A DNA stretch of 64,000 nucleotides from Sphingomonadales bacterium. GTDB lineage: Bacteria; Pseudomonadota; Alphaproteobacteria; Sphingomonadales; Sphingomonadaceae. The DNA is taken from assembly GCA_025362295.1 (NCBI GenBank), contig JANYGX010000020.1, forward strand, positions 124,001 to 188,000. The letters run 5' to 3'. The position numbers and the translations under genes were made by a program. The first letter of the stretch is position 1; each line of letters begins with the position of its first letter. The notes beneath the pieces are model-generated. The model did not search any database. It was not told the DNA's origin and saw only the letters and a program-made list of their open reading frames with translations. Below, one piece after another: positions 52,813-62,753 of the stretch.

Positions 52813-53406
52813 CTAGGCAAAATCACGTGCCAATTCTTGTCGTACTGCCTCTGGGATAATGGCAATATGACCGTAGTGTTCGTGATCGATATGAAATGTA
52901 ATAGCCTGCTTACCATTTCGAAAAGCCAAAATAGCTTCTGGATTAAAATCAAAGTGCAAAAAATGTACAGATGAGGCTTTGCCAGCACTGTTTGTGCGCT
53001 CAACATCACTTTCAGCCTGTGCATATATTTGATGTGTGCCAACTTGCATGAAAATATGATTTTCAATACCGCCCAATTGACCAAGAATACGCGCTCGAAT
53101 TTTTTCATCTTCTATTTCAAACATTAAAGTCACGGTAAGTTCCTGGCCTTGCGGAATCATCGGATTGTACGCTTGCAGTTCATCCACAAGCTGTTCATCA
53201 CCGCCTTTCTCAGTGTAAAGCATTTCTTGAACCTGAATCCACATGGTATCATAGTTTTCAAAAAACACTGTTACATGAGGCCCCACAAATATCCTGCGAA
53301 GTTTTTTACGTAGGATATTTTCCTCACGCTTTTCTTTGCGAATATCGGCATAATCTTTAAGCGGCAGCATATCTTCAGCTGTAATTGTACGTGCGTCGCG
53401 TGACAT
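52813..53406 (-). CDS. DUF3501 family protein
   Basis: 197 residues from ATG 53406, preceded by AAGGATAATT. RTITAEDMLPLKDYADIRKEKREENILRKKLRRIFVGPHVTVFFENYDTMWIQVQEMLYTEKGG is the whole DUF3501 opening, and FDFNPEAILAFRNGKQAITFHIDHEHYGHIAIIPEAVRQEL its end. Soluble. It lies 10 bp behind the Fe-S protein gene. The trio rubrerythrin - Fe-S protein - DUF3501 is conserved in proteobacteria and thought to act in oxidative or peroxide defence, but DUF3501 itself has no known reaction. Confidence 0.9.
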   Translation of the reverse strand: MSRDARTITAEDMLPLKDYADIRKEKREENILRKKLRRIFVGPHVTVFFENYDTMWIQVQEMLYTEKGGDEQLVDELQAYNPMIPQGQELTVTLMFEIEDEKIRARILGQLGGIENHIFMQVGTHQIYAQAESDVERTNSAGKASSVHFLHFDFNPEAILAFRNGKQAITFHIDHEHYGHIAIIPEAVRQELARDFA

Positions 53407-53416
53407 AATTATCCTT

Positions 53417-54751
53417 TTAAAAGCCGTAACTTTTTGCAATGAGTTCGATTGGATGTCCGATGCGTTCTGGCACGGAGACGCCTTCAAGTGTTTCCATTAC
53501 CTGTTGCAAGTGCGGGCCGGCGAGTGGGCATTCTGAAACCACGTACTGCGCATGATCCTTCGCAAGTGCCTTTCCTGCAGGTTTGCCAACCTTGATGGCT
53601 GTTGCAAAGTTTTGTTTAAACATCCCCCACTTGCCGCCGTGTCCTGAACATCGCTCTACCAGAGCAGGCTTTGCTTCAGGAATCAGACGAAGCATATCGA
53701 GTGCTTTAGGTCCCATATTTTGGGCTCGCGCATGACAAGCAAAGTGTACAGCTATCCCGCCGGGCAGGGGGCTAAGGCCTTTTGCCATGCCATTCTTTTT
53801 GGCTATGTCCACAATATATTCACTCACATCATACGTAGACGATGCAAGCTTTTTAACACCGGTATCGCCAGGCTTTATCAGCGGCCATTCTGCTTTCAGC
53901 ATCAGAGCGCACGATGGTGTAAGTGCTATCACATCATAACCCTTATCAATAAAAGGCATCAATCCGGAAACTACAATGTCGGCTTGATCAGCAACGGCTT
54001 GCATGTCGCCATTTTCAAGTTTAGGCATGCCACAACAGCCAGGATGTGCAATAGCCAATTCAACACCATTGTGTGCCAGTACTTTCGCAGCGGCTTGGCC
54101 TGATGCTTGATCATTAAAATTTACAAAACAAGTTGTGTATATAACGGCTTTGCGGCCATATCCCGGAGCGTTTTTATTTGCTTCTGGCAGCACCGGACCT
54201 AGTAATTTTGTCAGTGGCATATCGGCATATTTTGGCAAATACGCTTTTGTATCTATATTCAGCACACCGGACATCACTGCCCGTGCAACGGTGTTTTTTG
54301 AAGATGTGGCAAAATTAGCAAGGCCGCTAACCATAGTTGCTAATTTGCCATTTCGGTCAGTTTCAGACAGCTGTTTGTCGGCAAAACTTCGCACACCATT
54401 TTTAAACTCGACGGCCTTGGCTCGAAGCATAAGATGCGGAAAATCAAGATTGAAGGCATGTGGCGGCACATATGGGCACTTTGTCATATAGCACATGTCA
54501 CACAATGTGCAGGCTTCGACGACCGGTTGTAAATCGTTCATCGCAACAGTATCTAATTCTCCAGATGGTGCAGTATCAATCAAATCAAATAGTTTGGGAA
54601 AACTATCGCAGAGATTAAAACATCGACGACAGCCATGGCAAATATCGTAAACCCTATGCAATTCTGCATCAAGCAGCTGTTGATCATAAAACTCGGGTGA
54701 CTTCCAATTAATTGAATGTCTTGTTGGCGCGTCAATGCTGCCTTCACGCAT
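53417..54751 (-). CDS. Heterodisulfide-reductase/GlpC-like Fe-S protein
   Basis: 444 residues from ATG 54751 (MREGSIDAPTRHSINW). Two [4Fe-4S] ferredoxin motifs, DICHGCRRCFNLCDSF (about 37-52) and ACTLCDMCYMTKCPYVPP (about 80-97), precede two CCG (cysteine-rich) domains with HPGCCGMPKLENGD and VERCSGHGGKWGM. This is the layout of GlpC/HdrD-type electron carriers, which pass electrons from a partner flavoprotein to quinone. Here the partners are rubrerythrin and DUF3501, so it may supply electrons for peroxide reduction (inference). A strong hairpin separates it from rubrerythrin. Confidence 0.9.
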   Translation of the reverse strand: MREGSIDAPTRHSINWKSPEFYDQQLLDAELHRVYDICHGCRRCFNLCDSFPKLFDLIDTAPSGELDTVAMNDLQPVVEACTLCDMCYMTKCPYVPPHAFNLDFPHLMLRAKAVEFKNGVRSFADKQLSETDRNGKLATMVSGLANFATSSKNTVARAVMSGVLNIDTKAYLPKYADMPLTKLLGPVLPEANKNAPGYGRKAVIYTTCFVNFNDQASGQAAAKVLAHNGVELAIAHPGCCGMPKLENGDMQAVADQADIVVSGLMPFIDKGYDVIALTPSCALMLKAEWPLIKPGDTGVKKLASSTYDVSEYIVDIAKKNGMAKGLSPLPGGIAVHFACHARAQNMGPKALDMLRLIPEAKPALVERCSGHGGKWGMFKQNFATAIKVGKPAGKALAKDHAQYVVSECPLAGPHLQQVMETLEGVSVPERIGHPIELIAKSYGF

Positions 54752-54788
54752 GAATGGATTCCTTAATGACGATTTTTTTTGCAATGTA

Positions 54789-54818
54789 CCGTTATCCCAA
54801 TACAAATTGGGATAACGG
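54789..54818. terminator. Perfect 13-bp hairpin between rubrerythrin and Fe-S protein genes
   Basis: CCGTTATCCCAAT and ATTGGGATAACGG pair perfectly around a 4-base loop. On the minus (gene) strand no T-run follows; instead there is a run of A. So it is not a classic terminator but could be an attenuator or mRNA end that raises rubrerythrin message over the downstream genes. Confidence 0.55.
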
Positions 54819-54832
54819 AAATTAAGAGCTAT

Positions 54833-55255
54833 TTAGGCATTCAATGATTCAAAAGCTTTTAGAAAACGACCAGCATGACTTTTCTCGGCTTTGGCCAGAG
54901 TTTCAAACCAGTCCGCTATTTCCTCAAAGCCCTCTTCGCGCGCTGTGCGAGCCATGCCGGGATACATATCTGTGTATTCATGGGTTTCGCCAGCAATGGA
55001 TGCTTTCAGGTTAAGCGCTGTATCGCCAATGGGTTCACCGGTTGCAGGGTCACCAACTTCTTCAAGAAATTCAAGGTGGCCGTGAGCATGACCAGTTTCA
55101 CCCTCTGCGGTTGAGCGAAAAACGGCTGCCACATCATTGTAACCCTCTACATCGGCTTTTTGCGCGAAGTAAAGATAACGGCGATTGGCTTGGCTTTCAC
55201 CGGAAAAAGCATCTTTTAGATTTTGTTCAGTTTTTGTGTTTTTTAGAGCAGGCAT
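54833..55255 (-). CDS. Rubrerythrin (ferritin-like domain only)
   Basis: 140 residues, a four-helix bundle with the di-iron ligands in order: [10 protein letters not shown] (Glu near 20), [13 protein letters not shown] (E/H near 53-56), [14 protein letters not shown] and [12 protein letters not shown]. The C-terminal rubredoxin domain of classical rubrerythrin is absent, so electrons must come from another protein, plausibly the Fe-S protein encoded next. Likely peroxide reductase in the cytoplasm. TTGGAGAC lies before the ATG. First gene of the three-gene operon. Confidence 0.93.
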   Translation of the reverse strand: MPALKNTKTEQNLKDAFSGESQANRRYLYFAQKADVEGYNDVAAVFRSTAEGETGHAHGHLEFLEEVGDPATGEPIGDTALNLKASIAGETHEYTDMYPGMARTAREEGFEEIADWFETLAKAEKSHAGRFLKAFESLNA

Positions 55256-55540
55256 GTTTTGTCTCCAACAAAAAAGCAGTGAGTTAAATCGACAATAAAA
55301 GCCGATAAATTTTTAATACATGGACAGCACTAATAGATAAAACAGATTTTTTGATTATTACTGATCGACTAAAGCGATTTACCGATCAAACAAGGCGCTG
55401 AACGTTAAGTACAGTTATAAAGATGCGACTAACTACCTTTCAATAATAAATCGTACGATATATATTGTGTTAAATTATCACTCACTATGGTTTACAATAA
55501 GGTTGACCGGCAGCAAGTCACTATGGCACTTAAAGTACAA

Positions 55541-55617
55541 GTGCCCGTAGCTCAGACGGATAGAGCACCCGCCTTCTAAGCGGGATGTCACAGGTTCGAA
55601 TCCTGTCGGGCACGCCA
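55541..55617 (+). tRNA. tRNA-Arg (anticodon TCT)
   Basis: 77 bases with encoded CCA: acceptor GTGCCCG/CGGGCAC plus G discriminator, D arm GCTCAGACGGATAGAGC, anticodon arm CCCGC-CTTCTAA-GCGGG (anticodon TCT, codon AGA), T arm with GGTTCGAATCC. Nothing at its 3' end looks like an integrated element. Confidence 0.96.
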
Positions 55618-55730
55618 TGTGTTATTAAAGTTTATACATGAAATATTATAATTTTTAGCATAGTCTGGTAATGGCAAAGAGTTGGCAAGGTATAAATTTA
55701 ATAGCTCTTCAACTAAGAACATGTTTAAAT

Positions 55731-56330
55731 TTAAGGCTGTAATACAAGCTCATCACCACGCACAGAAAAGCCCGATAAGCTATTGAGAAAGCTCATACCC
55801 AGCAAACTGGTATCCATTGCGCCATCATTAACTTCGGCTCTGACTTTTGTGCGTTGAATTGGGCCTATGGCGATCCGATCAAGCGTTATACTGGCTGTCT
55901 GAACCTGACCATTGGCTGTAAAAGAAGAACCGTTATACGTTAGAGCTGATATACTAATTCCAGCTTTTGCCGCGTCAGATTTACTCAAAGTAATGTTAGA
56001 AGCACCGGTATCAATGATAAAGTTCAATGCTTGATCGTTTACAAGCGCATCGACGTGAAAGTGACCATCTTCTGATTTACGAATATGAACATTCCCCAAT
56101 TTTGTTTGGGCAGCAGACGGGTTGACCTCACCAAGAATACGATCTTTGATCGTGCCTAACTCTGCACGGAATGAGACAAGAACGACAATAATTCCAACAA
56201 TCAAACTCCATGTACGGGCAGCTTTCCACATTTCAGCCGAGCGCCCCCTTGCCTGCACCAGAAAGCTTGATAATGCGAACACCAGCAAAATTACAAAATA
56301 GATTATATTGCCACCTTGATTGCTATTCAT
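55731..56330 (-). CDS. Membrane-anchored retropepsin-like aspartic protease (TIGR02281)
   Basis: 199 residues: two hydrophobic N-terminal segments (IIYFVILLVFALSSFLV and TWSLIVGIIVVLVSF), then a clan AA aspartic protease domain with the active site FIIDTGASNITLSKSDAAKAG, flap region VQTASITLDRIAIGP and LLGMSFLNSLSGF near the end. Only one DTG, so it would act as a dimer, facing the periplasm. The family is typical of alphaproteobacteria; substrates are unknown. Start overlaps the MBL gene stop by four bases. Confidence 0.9.
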   Translation of the reverse strand: MNSNQGGNIIYFVILLVFALSSFLVQARGRSAEMWKAARTWSLIVGIIVVLVSFRAELGTIKDRILGEVNPSAAQTKLGNVHIRKSEDGHFHVDALVNDQALNFIIDTGASNITLSKSDAAKAGISISALTYNGSSFTANGQVQTASITLDRIAIGPIQRTKVRAEVNDGAMDTSLLGMSFLNSLSGFSVRGDELVLQP

Positions 56331-57085
56331 GGCTGAATTTCAATGATTTGGCCATCATAAGCCGGGCGAATAAACTCGGGTAAGCTATTGCATAAAGTGT
56401 TATAATCCATGCTCCAATCCATATGAGTGAGCAAAGCTTGCTTAGGTTTATACTTATCGATCCAGCCAAGTGTCATGTCGAGGTGAGCGTGAGTCGGGTG
56501 TGTATCGTGACGCAAGGCATCAACAATCCACAATTTTAAGTTTCTAAGATAAATATCTGATTCAGTTGGAATATCATTAACATCAGTGGAATAGGCCATA
56601 TCACCAATACGAAAGCCCAAACTGGTTATACGGCCATGAATTTGTTCATATGGCAGCACAGTCATCGGTCCAACCTGTACAGGGCCTTCTATTTCGCGTG
56701 CCTCAGCGATTGCCGGATAGCCACCTGCCCCCTCAAAAATATAGCCAAAACGTCGCTTGAGATTGCTCAAGGTATAGGAAGAGCCATAACACGGCACAGG
56801 CCGCTTCATGTGATGGAAAAGCCCACGCAGGTCATCCAAGCCATGGGTATGATCGGCGTGGTCATGCGTCCAGAATACGGCATCAACTTCAGTAACATTG
56901 GCCGATAGCAGCTGATCACGTAGGTCAGGGCCTGTGTCGATAAGAATACGGCTGCCTTCCTCCTCTACCATGATAGAAACCCGACGACGGCGGTTTTTGG
57001 GGTTGGTCGGGTCGACGCTTCCCCAACCACTGGCCACACTAGGCACACCAGCTGAAGTTCCGCAGCCCAATATAGTAATTTTCAT
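56327..57085 (-). CDS. MBL-fold metallohydrolase (PhnP-like)
   Basis: 252 residues: ILGCGTSAGVPS, ILIDTGPDLRDQLLSANV, the zinc motif FWTHDHADHTHGLDDLR, TDVNDIP and DALRHDTHPTHAHLDMTLGWI, LLTHMDWSMDY. The GCGTSxGVP start and HDHADH motif group it with PhnP-type phosphodiesterases, which in C-P lyase systems open cyclic ribose phosphates. No phn genes here. In many alphaproteobacteria this gene follows tatD, as it does here with an ATGA overlap. Specific substrate open. Confidence 0.9.
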   Translation of the reverse strand: MKITILGCGTSAGVPSVASGWGSVDPTNPKNRRRRVSIMVEEEGSRILIDTGPDLRDQLLSANVTEVDAVFWTHDHADHTHGLDDLRGLFHHMKRPVPCYGSSYTLSNLKRRFGYIFEGAGGYPAIAEAREIEGPVQVGPMTVLPYEQIHGRITSLGFRIGDMAYSTDVNDIPTESDIYLRNLKLWIVDALRHDTHPTHAHLDMTLGWIDKYKPKQALLTHMDWSMDYNTLCNSLPEFIRPAYDGQIIEIQP

Positions 57086-57864
57086 AATAGCTTGGAAGCT
57101 TTTGTGAAGAGTGCATGGAAGTTTGCTGTGGTGATTTCAGCCATGCGTTCCGGGCTCTGGTTTTGTAGTTTGGCAAGCTGGGCATTAGTGTGCACTACAT
57201 ATGCCGGTTCACAAGGCCGACCACGCATCGGTACAGGTGCAAGGTAAGGCGAGTCCGTTTCCACCAGAAGGCGGTCAAGCGGCAAATTGCTGGCTGTGGC
57301 TTGCAAATCCGTTGCATTTTTGAACGTTAAAATACCTGAAAGTGAGATATAAAAGCCAAGTCTAATAGCTTCATCTGCAAACATTTTACTTGCTGTAAAG
57401 CAATGGATGACGCCTGTGTAAACATGTTCTTGCATAGCCTCTTGCATGATCTCCAATGTATCGGCCTCGGCATCCCGCGTATGCACAATCAAAGGCAGGC
57501 CGGTTTCTTGCGAGGCGCGGATATGTGCGCGAAAATTGTTTTTTTGACGCTCTCTGGGGCTTTTATCGTAGAAATAATCCAGCCCCGTCTCACCAATGCC
57601 AATCACTTTTGGATGCGCCGAAACGGCTACCAGCTCTGCTGTTTCAATATCTGGGTGCGCTTCTGCCTCATGCGGATGAATGCCGACGGTCGCATAGACG
57701 TCGGCCTCTTGCTCAGCCAAGGCAATAACCTCAGGCCACTCTGCGCGCTTGGTGCCAATGGCCACCATTAAGGATACGCCAGCAGCCCTTGCCCGGCCTA
57801 AAACAGCCTGCTGGTTTTCAATCAAACCGGGATAATTCAGGTGGCAATGGCTATCTATTATCAT
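57082..57864 (-). CDS. tatD: TatD-family metal-dependent DNase/hydrolase
   Basis: 260 residues with SHCHLNYPG (first metal site), [62 protein letters not shown] and [25 protein letters not shown]. These are the complete TatD (YcfH-like) ligands. 3'-5' exonuclease or D-aminoacyl-tRNA deacylase-like activity is reported for relatives. First gene of tatD-MBL-protease; divergent from cysD with 88 bp between starts. Confidence 0.94.
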   Translation of the reverse strand: MIIDSHCHLNYPGLIENQQAVLGRARAAGVSLMVAIGTKRAEWPEVIALAEQEADVYATVGIHPHEAEAHPDIETAELVAVSAHPKVIGIGETGLDYFYDKSPRERQKNNFRAHIRASQETGLPLIVHTRDAEADTLEIMQEAMQEHVYTGVIHCFTASKMFADEAIRLGFYISLSGILTFKNATDLQATASNLPLDRLLVETDSPYLAPVPMRGRPCEPAYVVHTNAQLAKLQNQSPERMAEITTANFHALFTKASKLL

Positions 57865-57952
57865 CTGTTGTTCACTGAATTGTAATTCTGTCTTGATCTA
57901 TACGCATTTCGCCATCAATAGCAGTGCAACATCCATCCGGCAAAAGATTCTC

Positions 57953-58855
57953 ATGACAAAATCCCTGACCCATCTGGAGCGCCTTGAAGCCGAAAGCATT
58001 CACATCATGCGAGAGGTTGTGGCAGAAGCGGAAAAACCGGTCATGCTGTATTCCGTGGGCAAGGATTCGGCTGTTATGTTGCATTTGGCCCGCAAGGCGT
58101 TTTATCCAACCCCACCCCCCTTCCCGCTTTTGCATGTGGACACCACCTGGAAATTTCAGGAAATGTATAAAATGCGGGAACGCATGGCGAAGGAATCCGA
58201 CATGGATTTGCTGGTGCACAGGAATCCTGAAGCAATTGAGCGGGGTATAAACCCATTTGACCATGGTGGTCTTCATACAGATATCTGGAAAACTGAGGGC
58301 TTGAAGCAAGCGCTAGATAAATATGGTTTTGATGCCGCCTTTGGCGGTGCCCGCCGGGACGAGGAAAAGAGCCGTGCGAAAGAGCGGGTATTTTCATTTC
58401 GTTCGGCCAATCATAGATGGGATCCGAAAAACCAGCGGCCTGAGTTGTGGAACCTATATAACGCAAAAAAAGCCAAGGGTGAGAGCATCCGAGTGTTCCC
58501 AATCTCGAACTGGACTGAGCTTGATATTTGGCAATATATTCACTTGAACGACATTCCAATTGTGCCGCTGTATTTCTCCGCTAGGCGGCCAACAGTCGAG
58601 CGTGACGGCCTGTTGTTGATGGTGGATGATGATCGCTTCAGGTTGAAACCCGGTGAGGTGCCTGTGGAGCGCTCAATCCGTTTTCGCACCCTTGGTTGCT
58701 ATCCGCTCACTGGCGCGGTTGAAAGCAATGCCAAGACCTTGCCAGAGGTTATTCAGGAAATGCTTCTGACCACAACATCTGAACGGCAGGGCCGCGCGAT
58801 TGATCATGATCAGGCCGCGAGTATGGAAAAGAAGAAACAAGAGGGGTATTTTTAA
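57953..58855 (+). CDS. cysD: Sulfate adenylyltransferase subunit 2
   Basis: Activates sulfate to APS with CysN. 300 residues from ATG 57953 ([50 protein letters not shown]); the PP-loop is [38 protein letters not shown]-like [31 protein letters not shown] and [17 protein letters not shown] follow, all normal. The frame runs upstream to 57893 without homology. It starts the cysD-cysNC-cysQ operon. Confidence 0.96.
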   Translation: MTKSLTHLERLEAESIHIMREVVAEAEKPVMLYSVGKDSAVMLHLARKAFYPTPPPFPLLHVDTTWKFQEMYKMRERMAKESDMDLLVHRNPEAIERGINPFDHGGLHTDIWKTEGLKQALDKYGFDAAFGGARRDEEKSRAKERVFSFRSANHRWDPKNQRPELWNLYNAKKAKGESIRVFPISNWTELDIWQYIHLNDIPIVPLYFSARRPTVERDGLLLMVDDDRFRLKPGEVPVERSIRFRTLGCYPLTGAVESNAKTLPEVIQEMLLTTTSERQGRAIDHDQAASMEKKKQEGYF

Positions 58856-58879
58856 GATGGAAAGTGAGCACAGCACATG

Positions 58880-58906
58880 CCTCTCCTGCAAGTGCGGAAG
58901 GATTTA
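58880..58906. repeat. Short palindromic repeat supplying the cysN ribosome site
   Basis: CCTCTCCTGCAAGTGCGGAA GGATTTA, same family as the copies at 6031, 7775, 7830 and 9563. Its GGAAGGA (58896-58902) lies 6 bases before the ATG of cysNC, so the repeat provides the Shine-Dalgarno sequence. Confidence 0.5.
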
Positions 58907-58908
58907 GA

Positions 58909-60813
58909 ATGTCGCTTGACCCTATCTACAAAACTGATGCGCTGATTGCCTCAGATATTGATGCTTATCTTGAACAGCACCAACATAAATCACTATTGCG
59001 CTTTATTACTTGCGGCTCTGTCGATGATGGAAAATCCACTCTTATCGGGCGCTTGCTCTACGATTCCAAGATGATTTTTGAGGATCAGCTGGCTGCCCTT
59101 GAGGCTGACAGTAAACGCGTCGGCACTCAAGGCCAGGAGATTGATTTCGCCCTGTTGGTTGATGGCCTTGCCGCAGAGCGTGAACAGGGCATCACCATCG
59201 ATGTAGCCTACCGGTTTTTTGCGACTGAAAAACGCAAGTTTATTGTCGCCGATACACCCGGCCACGAACAGTATACTCGCAATATGATCACTGGTGCCTC
59301 CACAGCAGATCTCGCTATTATACTGATCGATGCCCGCAAAGGCATTCTTACGCAAACGCGGCGGCACAGTTATCTTACCAAACTGATTGGTGTGCGCAAT
59401 ATCGTGCTGGCCATTAACAAGATGGACTTGATTGGCTACGATCTAGCCAAATACGAGACTATTCTTGCTGACTATAAAATCTTTGCGGCCAGCATTGGCA
59501 TTACTGATTTTACAGCCATGCCGATTTCTGGTTTTAAGGGTGACAACATCACCACGCTTTCCGCAAACATGCCTTGGTATTTCGGCAAGCCTTTGATCGA
59601 GCATCTCGAAACTGTCGAGGTGAATGCAACGGCGGATCAGGCAAAGCCATTTCGTCTGCCAGTGCAGTGGGTCAACCGGCCAAATCTTGATTTTAGAGGT
59701 TTTTCAGGCCAAATTGCGAGCGGTTTAATACATATAGGCGATGCTGTGCGTGTGTTGCCAAGCGGCAAAACATCGACGCTAGCAAAAATTGTTACCATGG
59801 ATGGTGAGTTGCAAACAGCGGTCGCTGGCCAGTCCGTCACTTTGTGTCTGGCTCATGAAGTGGATTGTTCACGCGGCGACGTCATCAGCATAGCAGACAA
59901 CCCCCCGGAGGTGTGTGATCGGTTTGAGGCCAATCTAGTATGGATGGCTGATGACCCTATGATTGTTGGCCGTGCTTATTGGCTAAAGCTCGGCACACAG
60001 CTTGTGTCTGCAATTGTGCAACCACCCAAATATCAGATAAACGTCAACACGATGGAGCATTTGGCTGCCAAAACGCTTGAGCTGAATGCCATTGGCGTGG
60101 TCGAACTTGCCACGGACAAGCCCATTGTGTTTGAAGCCTATGCCGACAACAGAACGCTTGGCGGTTTTATTCTCATCGACAAGATCACCAACAGCACAGT
60201 TGCCGCGGGCATGCTCAATTTCAGTTTGCGGCGTGCGCAGAATGTGCATTGGCAAGCCATGGATATATCGCGTGAGGCTCATGCAAATCTCAAAAACCAG
60301 AAGGCGGCAGTGTTGTGGTTTACGGGTTTGTCCGGTGCTGGCAAATCCACCATTGCCAATCTGGTCGAGAAAAAACTTCACCGCATGAACCGCCATACGT
60401 TTCTGCTGGACGGTGACAATGTACGTCATGGGCTGAACAAGGATCTTGGCTTCACCGAGGCTGACCGCATTGAAAACATCCGCAGGGTCGGTGAAGTGGC
60501 CAAGTTGATGGCCGATGCAGGGCTGATAGTCATCACCGCATTCATCAGCCCATTTCGGGCCGAGCGCAAGATGGTGCGCGAGATGATGCCGGTGGGTGAA
60601 TACATCGAAGTGCATATCGATACACCATTGGCCGACGCCGAAAAACGCGATGTCAAAGGGCTCTACAAAAAGGCACGCGCTGGGCAGCTGAAAAATTTTA
60701 CAGGCATTGATAGCCCTTATGAAGCACCGCTGACACCGGAAATCAGAATAGACACGACTGGAATGACAGCAGAAGCAGCCGCTGACATAATTGTTGAGAA
60801 GCTGTTGGGGTGA
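58909..60813 (+). CDS. cysNC: Bifunctional sulfate adenylyltransferase subunit 1 / APS kinase
   Basis: 634 residues from ATG 58909 (GGAAGGA upstream; a GTG at 58864 is less likely). The CysN GTPase domain has [10 protein letters not shown] (35-44), [18 protein letters not shown] and the following EF-Tu-like barrels. The CysC kinase domain starts near 455 with its own P-loop GLSGAGKST (about 472), [25 protein letters not shown] and GIDSPYEAP. So both APS and PAPS can be made, although CysH has the APS-reductase cluster; PAPS may serve sulfotransferases. CysQ follows after 21 bp. Confidence 0.97.
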   Translation: MSLDPIYKTDALIASDIDAYLEQHQHKSLLRFITCGSVDDGKSTLIGRLLYDSKMIFEDQLAALEADSKRVGTQGQEIDFALLVDGLAAEREQGITIDVAYRFFATEKRKFIVADTPGHEQYTRNMITGASTADLAIILIDARKGILTQTRRHSYLTKLIGVRNIVLAINKMDLIGYDLAKYETILADYKIFAASIGITDFTAMPISGFKGDNITTLSANMPWYFGKPLIEHLETVEVNATADQAKPFRLPVQWVNRPNLDFRGFSGQIASGLIHIGDAVRVLPSGKTSTLAKIVTMDGELQTAVAGQSVTLCLAHEVDCSRGDVISIADNPPEVCDRFEANLVWMADDPMIVGRAYWLKLGTQLVSAIVQPPKYQINVNTMEHLAAKTLELNAIGVVELATDKPIVFEAYADNRTLGGFILIDKITNSTVAAGMLNFSLRRAQNVHWQAMDISREAHANLKNQKAAVLWFTGLSGAGKSTIANLVEKKLHRMNRHTFLLDGDNVRHGLNKDLGFTEADRIENIRRVGEVAKLMADAGLIVITAFISPFRAERKMVREMMPVGEYIEVHIDTPLADAEKRDVKGLYKKARAGQLKNFTGIDSPYEAPLTPEIRIDTTGMTAEAAADIIVEKLLG

Positions 60814-60834
60814 AATACGCCGCGATATCATGCT

Positions 60835-61581
60835 ATGAACACTGATATATCCGACTCGCAGCTCGCCGAACAGCTGGCCAAAACGGCTGGCACTCTCCTC
60901 CTTGCGCTCCAGCAAAAAGGCATATTCAAAGGCAATGCCCTTGGCGCTGAAGGTGATAAGGTTGCCAACATATATCTAATCAACGCCCTCAAACACGCGA
61001 GGCTCACTGACGCCATACTGTCAGAAGAAGAGGCTGACAGCAGCGCGCGCCTGTCAGCCAGCCGCGTTTGGATCATCGACCCGCTTGATGGCACACGCGA
61101 GTACAGCGAGGGCCGCACCGATTGGGCAGTGCATGTGGCGCTAGCGATTGATGGTGTTGCGCACACTGGTGCAGTGGCTCTGCCAGGGCTTGATCTTGTG
61201 TTGTCATCAGGCAAGCCCCCTGCCCTTGCCGCTCCAAACGTGCCGCTGAAAATGCTTGTCAGTCGCACGCGCCCAGCGGCTGAAGCCGTCGCCGTTGCAA
61301 AAATACTGGGTGCCGATCTCCTGCCAATGGGGTCAGCCGGTGCTAAAGCTATGGCCGTGGTGCGGGGTGAGGCGGACATTTATCTTCACTCCGGCGGCCA
61401 GTACGAATGGGATAATTGTGCCCCGGTTGCAGTCGCGCAGACAGCTGGCCTGCATTGCTCAAGGCTGGATGGCAGCGCACTGGTTTACAACTGCGCCAAT
61501 CCATATTTACCGGATTTATTGATTTGCCATAAATATATGGCAGCGCAAATTTTAGCAGAACTTAAAGTTTTACTTGGCTAA
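60835..61581 (+). CDS. cysQ: 3'(2'),5'-bisphosphate nucleotidase
   Basis: Removes PAP formed from PAPS. 248 residues of the inositol-monophosphatase superfamily: AILSEEEADSS (metal-binding Glu), VWIIDPLDGTREYSEGRTDWAVHVAL (the WxxDPxDGT motif and the CysQ-type REY), GSAGAKAMAVVRGEADIYLHSGGQYEWDNCAPVAVAQTAG (distal metal Asp). The EEEADSS start in place of SEE is usual in alphaproteobacterial CysQ. The 3' end overlaps the convergent exported-protein gene by 12 bases. Confidence 0.93.
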   Translation: MNTDISDSQLAEQLAKTAGTLLLALQQKGIFKGNALGAEGDKVANIYLINALKHARLTDAILSEEEADSSARLSASRVWIIDPLDGTREYSEGRTDWAVHVALAIDGVAHTGAVALPGLDLVLSSGKPPALAAPNVPLKMLVSRTRPAAEAVAVAKILGADLLPMGSAGAKAMAVVRGEADIYLHSGGQYEWDNCAPVAVAQTAGLHCSRLDGSALVYNCANPYLPDLLICHKYMAAQILAELKVLLG

Positions 61582-61983
61582 CTCTATGTAAAGTCCAAGG
61601 ATGATTGTGTCGCCACCACAATAATTATCTATTGGGCTGCCCAGGCCGCCATCGCTGCCAGAATTCCATATTACATGCGGATCAAGTTCACTGCCATAAA
61701 CCACAACTTTTTTATGATTGAACTTCGCCATTATTTTGGAATGTTTTTCTTTGGGGAAAAAATACCCACTCATGCAGCTTTTATCCAATGTCTTGCCAAT
61801 ATCTGTCTTTTTTTTATAAAGGCGAAACTCTTGTTTAAATTCTATCCACCCAGAATATTTAACAAGCTTGGGTCCACCGGCTGGTGGAATTTTCGGGAGA
61901 GAAAACTCATCGGCTAAACTGGGCATATTTAGAGCAGCTATTGAAAATGCCGCAAGTGCCACACTAAAAAATAGGGTTCTCAT
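61570..61983 (-). CDS. Small exported protein, candidate immunity to the DUF4329-like toxin
   Basis: 137 residues from ATG 61983, which overlaps the upstream stop by one base (TGATG). Signal peptide TLFFSVALAAFSIAALNMPSLAD; mature part has DKSCMSGYFFPKEKH and DNYCGGDTIILGLYIELAK with two cysteines likely to pair. No family recognised. The coupling to a predicted effector and export to the periplasm fit an immunity protein, the same layout as in the 28-33 kb island. Alternatively an unrelated exported protein. Confidence 0.55.
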   Translation of the reverse strand: MRTLFFSVALAAFSIAALNMPSLADEFSLPKIPPAGGPKLVKYSGWIEFKQEFRLYKKKTDIGKTLDKSCMSGYFFPKEKHSKIMAKFNHKKVVVYGSELDPHVIWNSGSDGGLGSPIDNYCGGDTIILGLYIELAK

Positions 61984-62636
61984 CACGGCTCTAATACACA
62001 TCTCACTTTAGCCGTCTGTGGTTTTGCAGGGTTGGTATAGTCAGCATTAATATCACCATGGCCCTTATTGAGTTTGTCGATGTATGCAGCAAGGTTGAAT
62101 TTACCACTGCCTTCACCTGTAAATGCACCAGTAATCAACCTGACGTCAATACTAGACCCTTTGCCATTCGTAGGCTTGAGTGCACTTACACCCCTACTGC
62201 TTAGAACATAATTAGGGATGCCAAGGTTATAGGGAATAGTTCCATCTTTGGGTCCTGGATAAGGCTCTACACCGTTTTTGTCTGGATGTGTATGAATGAC
62301 TGCAATAGCATCTTTGGAATACTTAATACTGTATGACACGTAAGAGCTACCATCTTCACACTTGTAATTTTGAGCCGGAGACCGGCTTGCCACAACCACA
62401 TCGCCATTTTTGAGCATGGCAAACACTTGTTCATCATTGCTGGCGTAATCAAGCTTGACGTAGCCTTTGCTGCCGTCAGGATTAGTCACGAGCATTCTTC
62501 CATTCTGCCAATTGTTTTTAACGGTCTGATCCATCTGACTTGGTGTGACTTCAGTTTTATGCACATCATTTAAAGATAAATCAGATTTTGATATCGGATA
62601 TGAAGAGGTAGAATTCGCGACGGTTGGAAAGGTCAT
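61983..62636 (-). CDS. DUF4329/JAB-like toxin-type protein
   Basis: 217 residues, no signal peptide. The middle holds VFAMLKNGDVVVASRSP, SIKYSKDAIAVIHTHPDK, PYPGPKDGTIPYNLGIPNYV and LSSRGVSAL. HTHPD, then a glycine/proline turn and an Asp in place of the distal metal ligand, is the JAB/DUF4329 peptidase-like pattern common at the ends of RHS and PAAR-linked toxins. The first 60 residues are polar and unlike the MVDFSGVSGIG domain of the other effectors. It has no ribosome site of note. Activity and delivery route unknown. Confidence 0.6.
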   Translation of the reverse strand: MTFPTVANSTSSYPISKSDLSLNDVHKTEVTPSQMDQTVKNNWQNGRMLVTNPDGSKGYVKLDYASNDEQVFAMLKNGDVVVASRSPAQNYKCEDGSSYVSYSIKYSKDAIAVIHTHPDKNGVEPYPGPKDGTIPYNLGIPNYVLSSRGVSALKPTNGKGSSIDVRLITGAFTGEGSGKFNLAAYIDKLNKGHGDINADYTNPAKPQTAKVRCVLEP

Positions 62637-62753
62637 AAAATAACTTTGCGTTAATTGAATTACAAATAAGAAATATTGAAATTAAACCAGCTCAACAACC
62701 CCAGATTAATACCCAAGAACATTGGGCGAACCCATTACGGCTCTATAAAAGCA

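Noticed and set aside
59983-60915. 310-codon minus-strand frame opposite cysNC
   Set aside because: Runs fully antisense to the conserved CysC kinase domain; no family motifs and no ribosome site.
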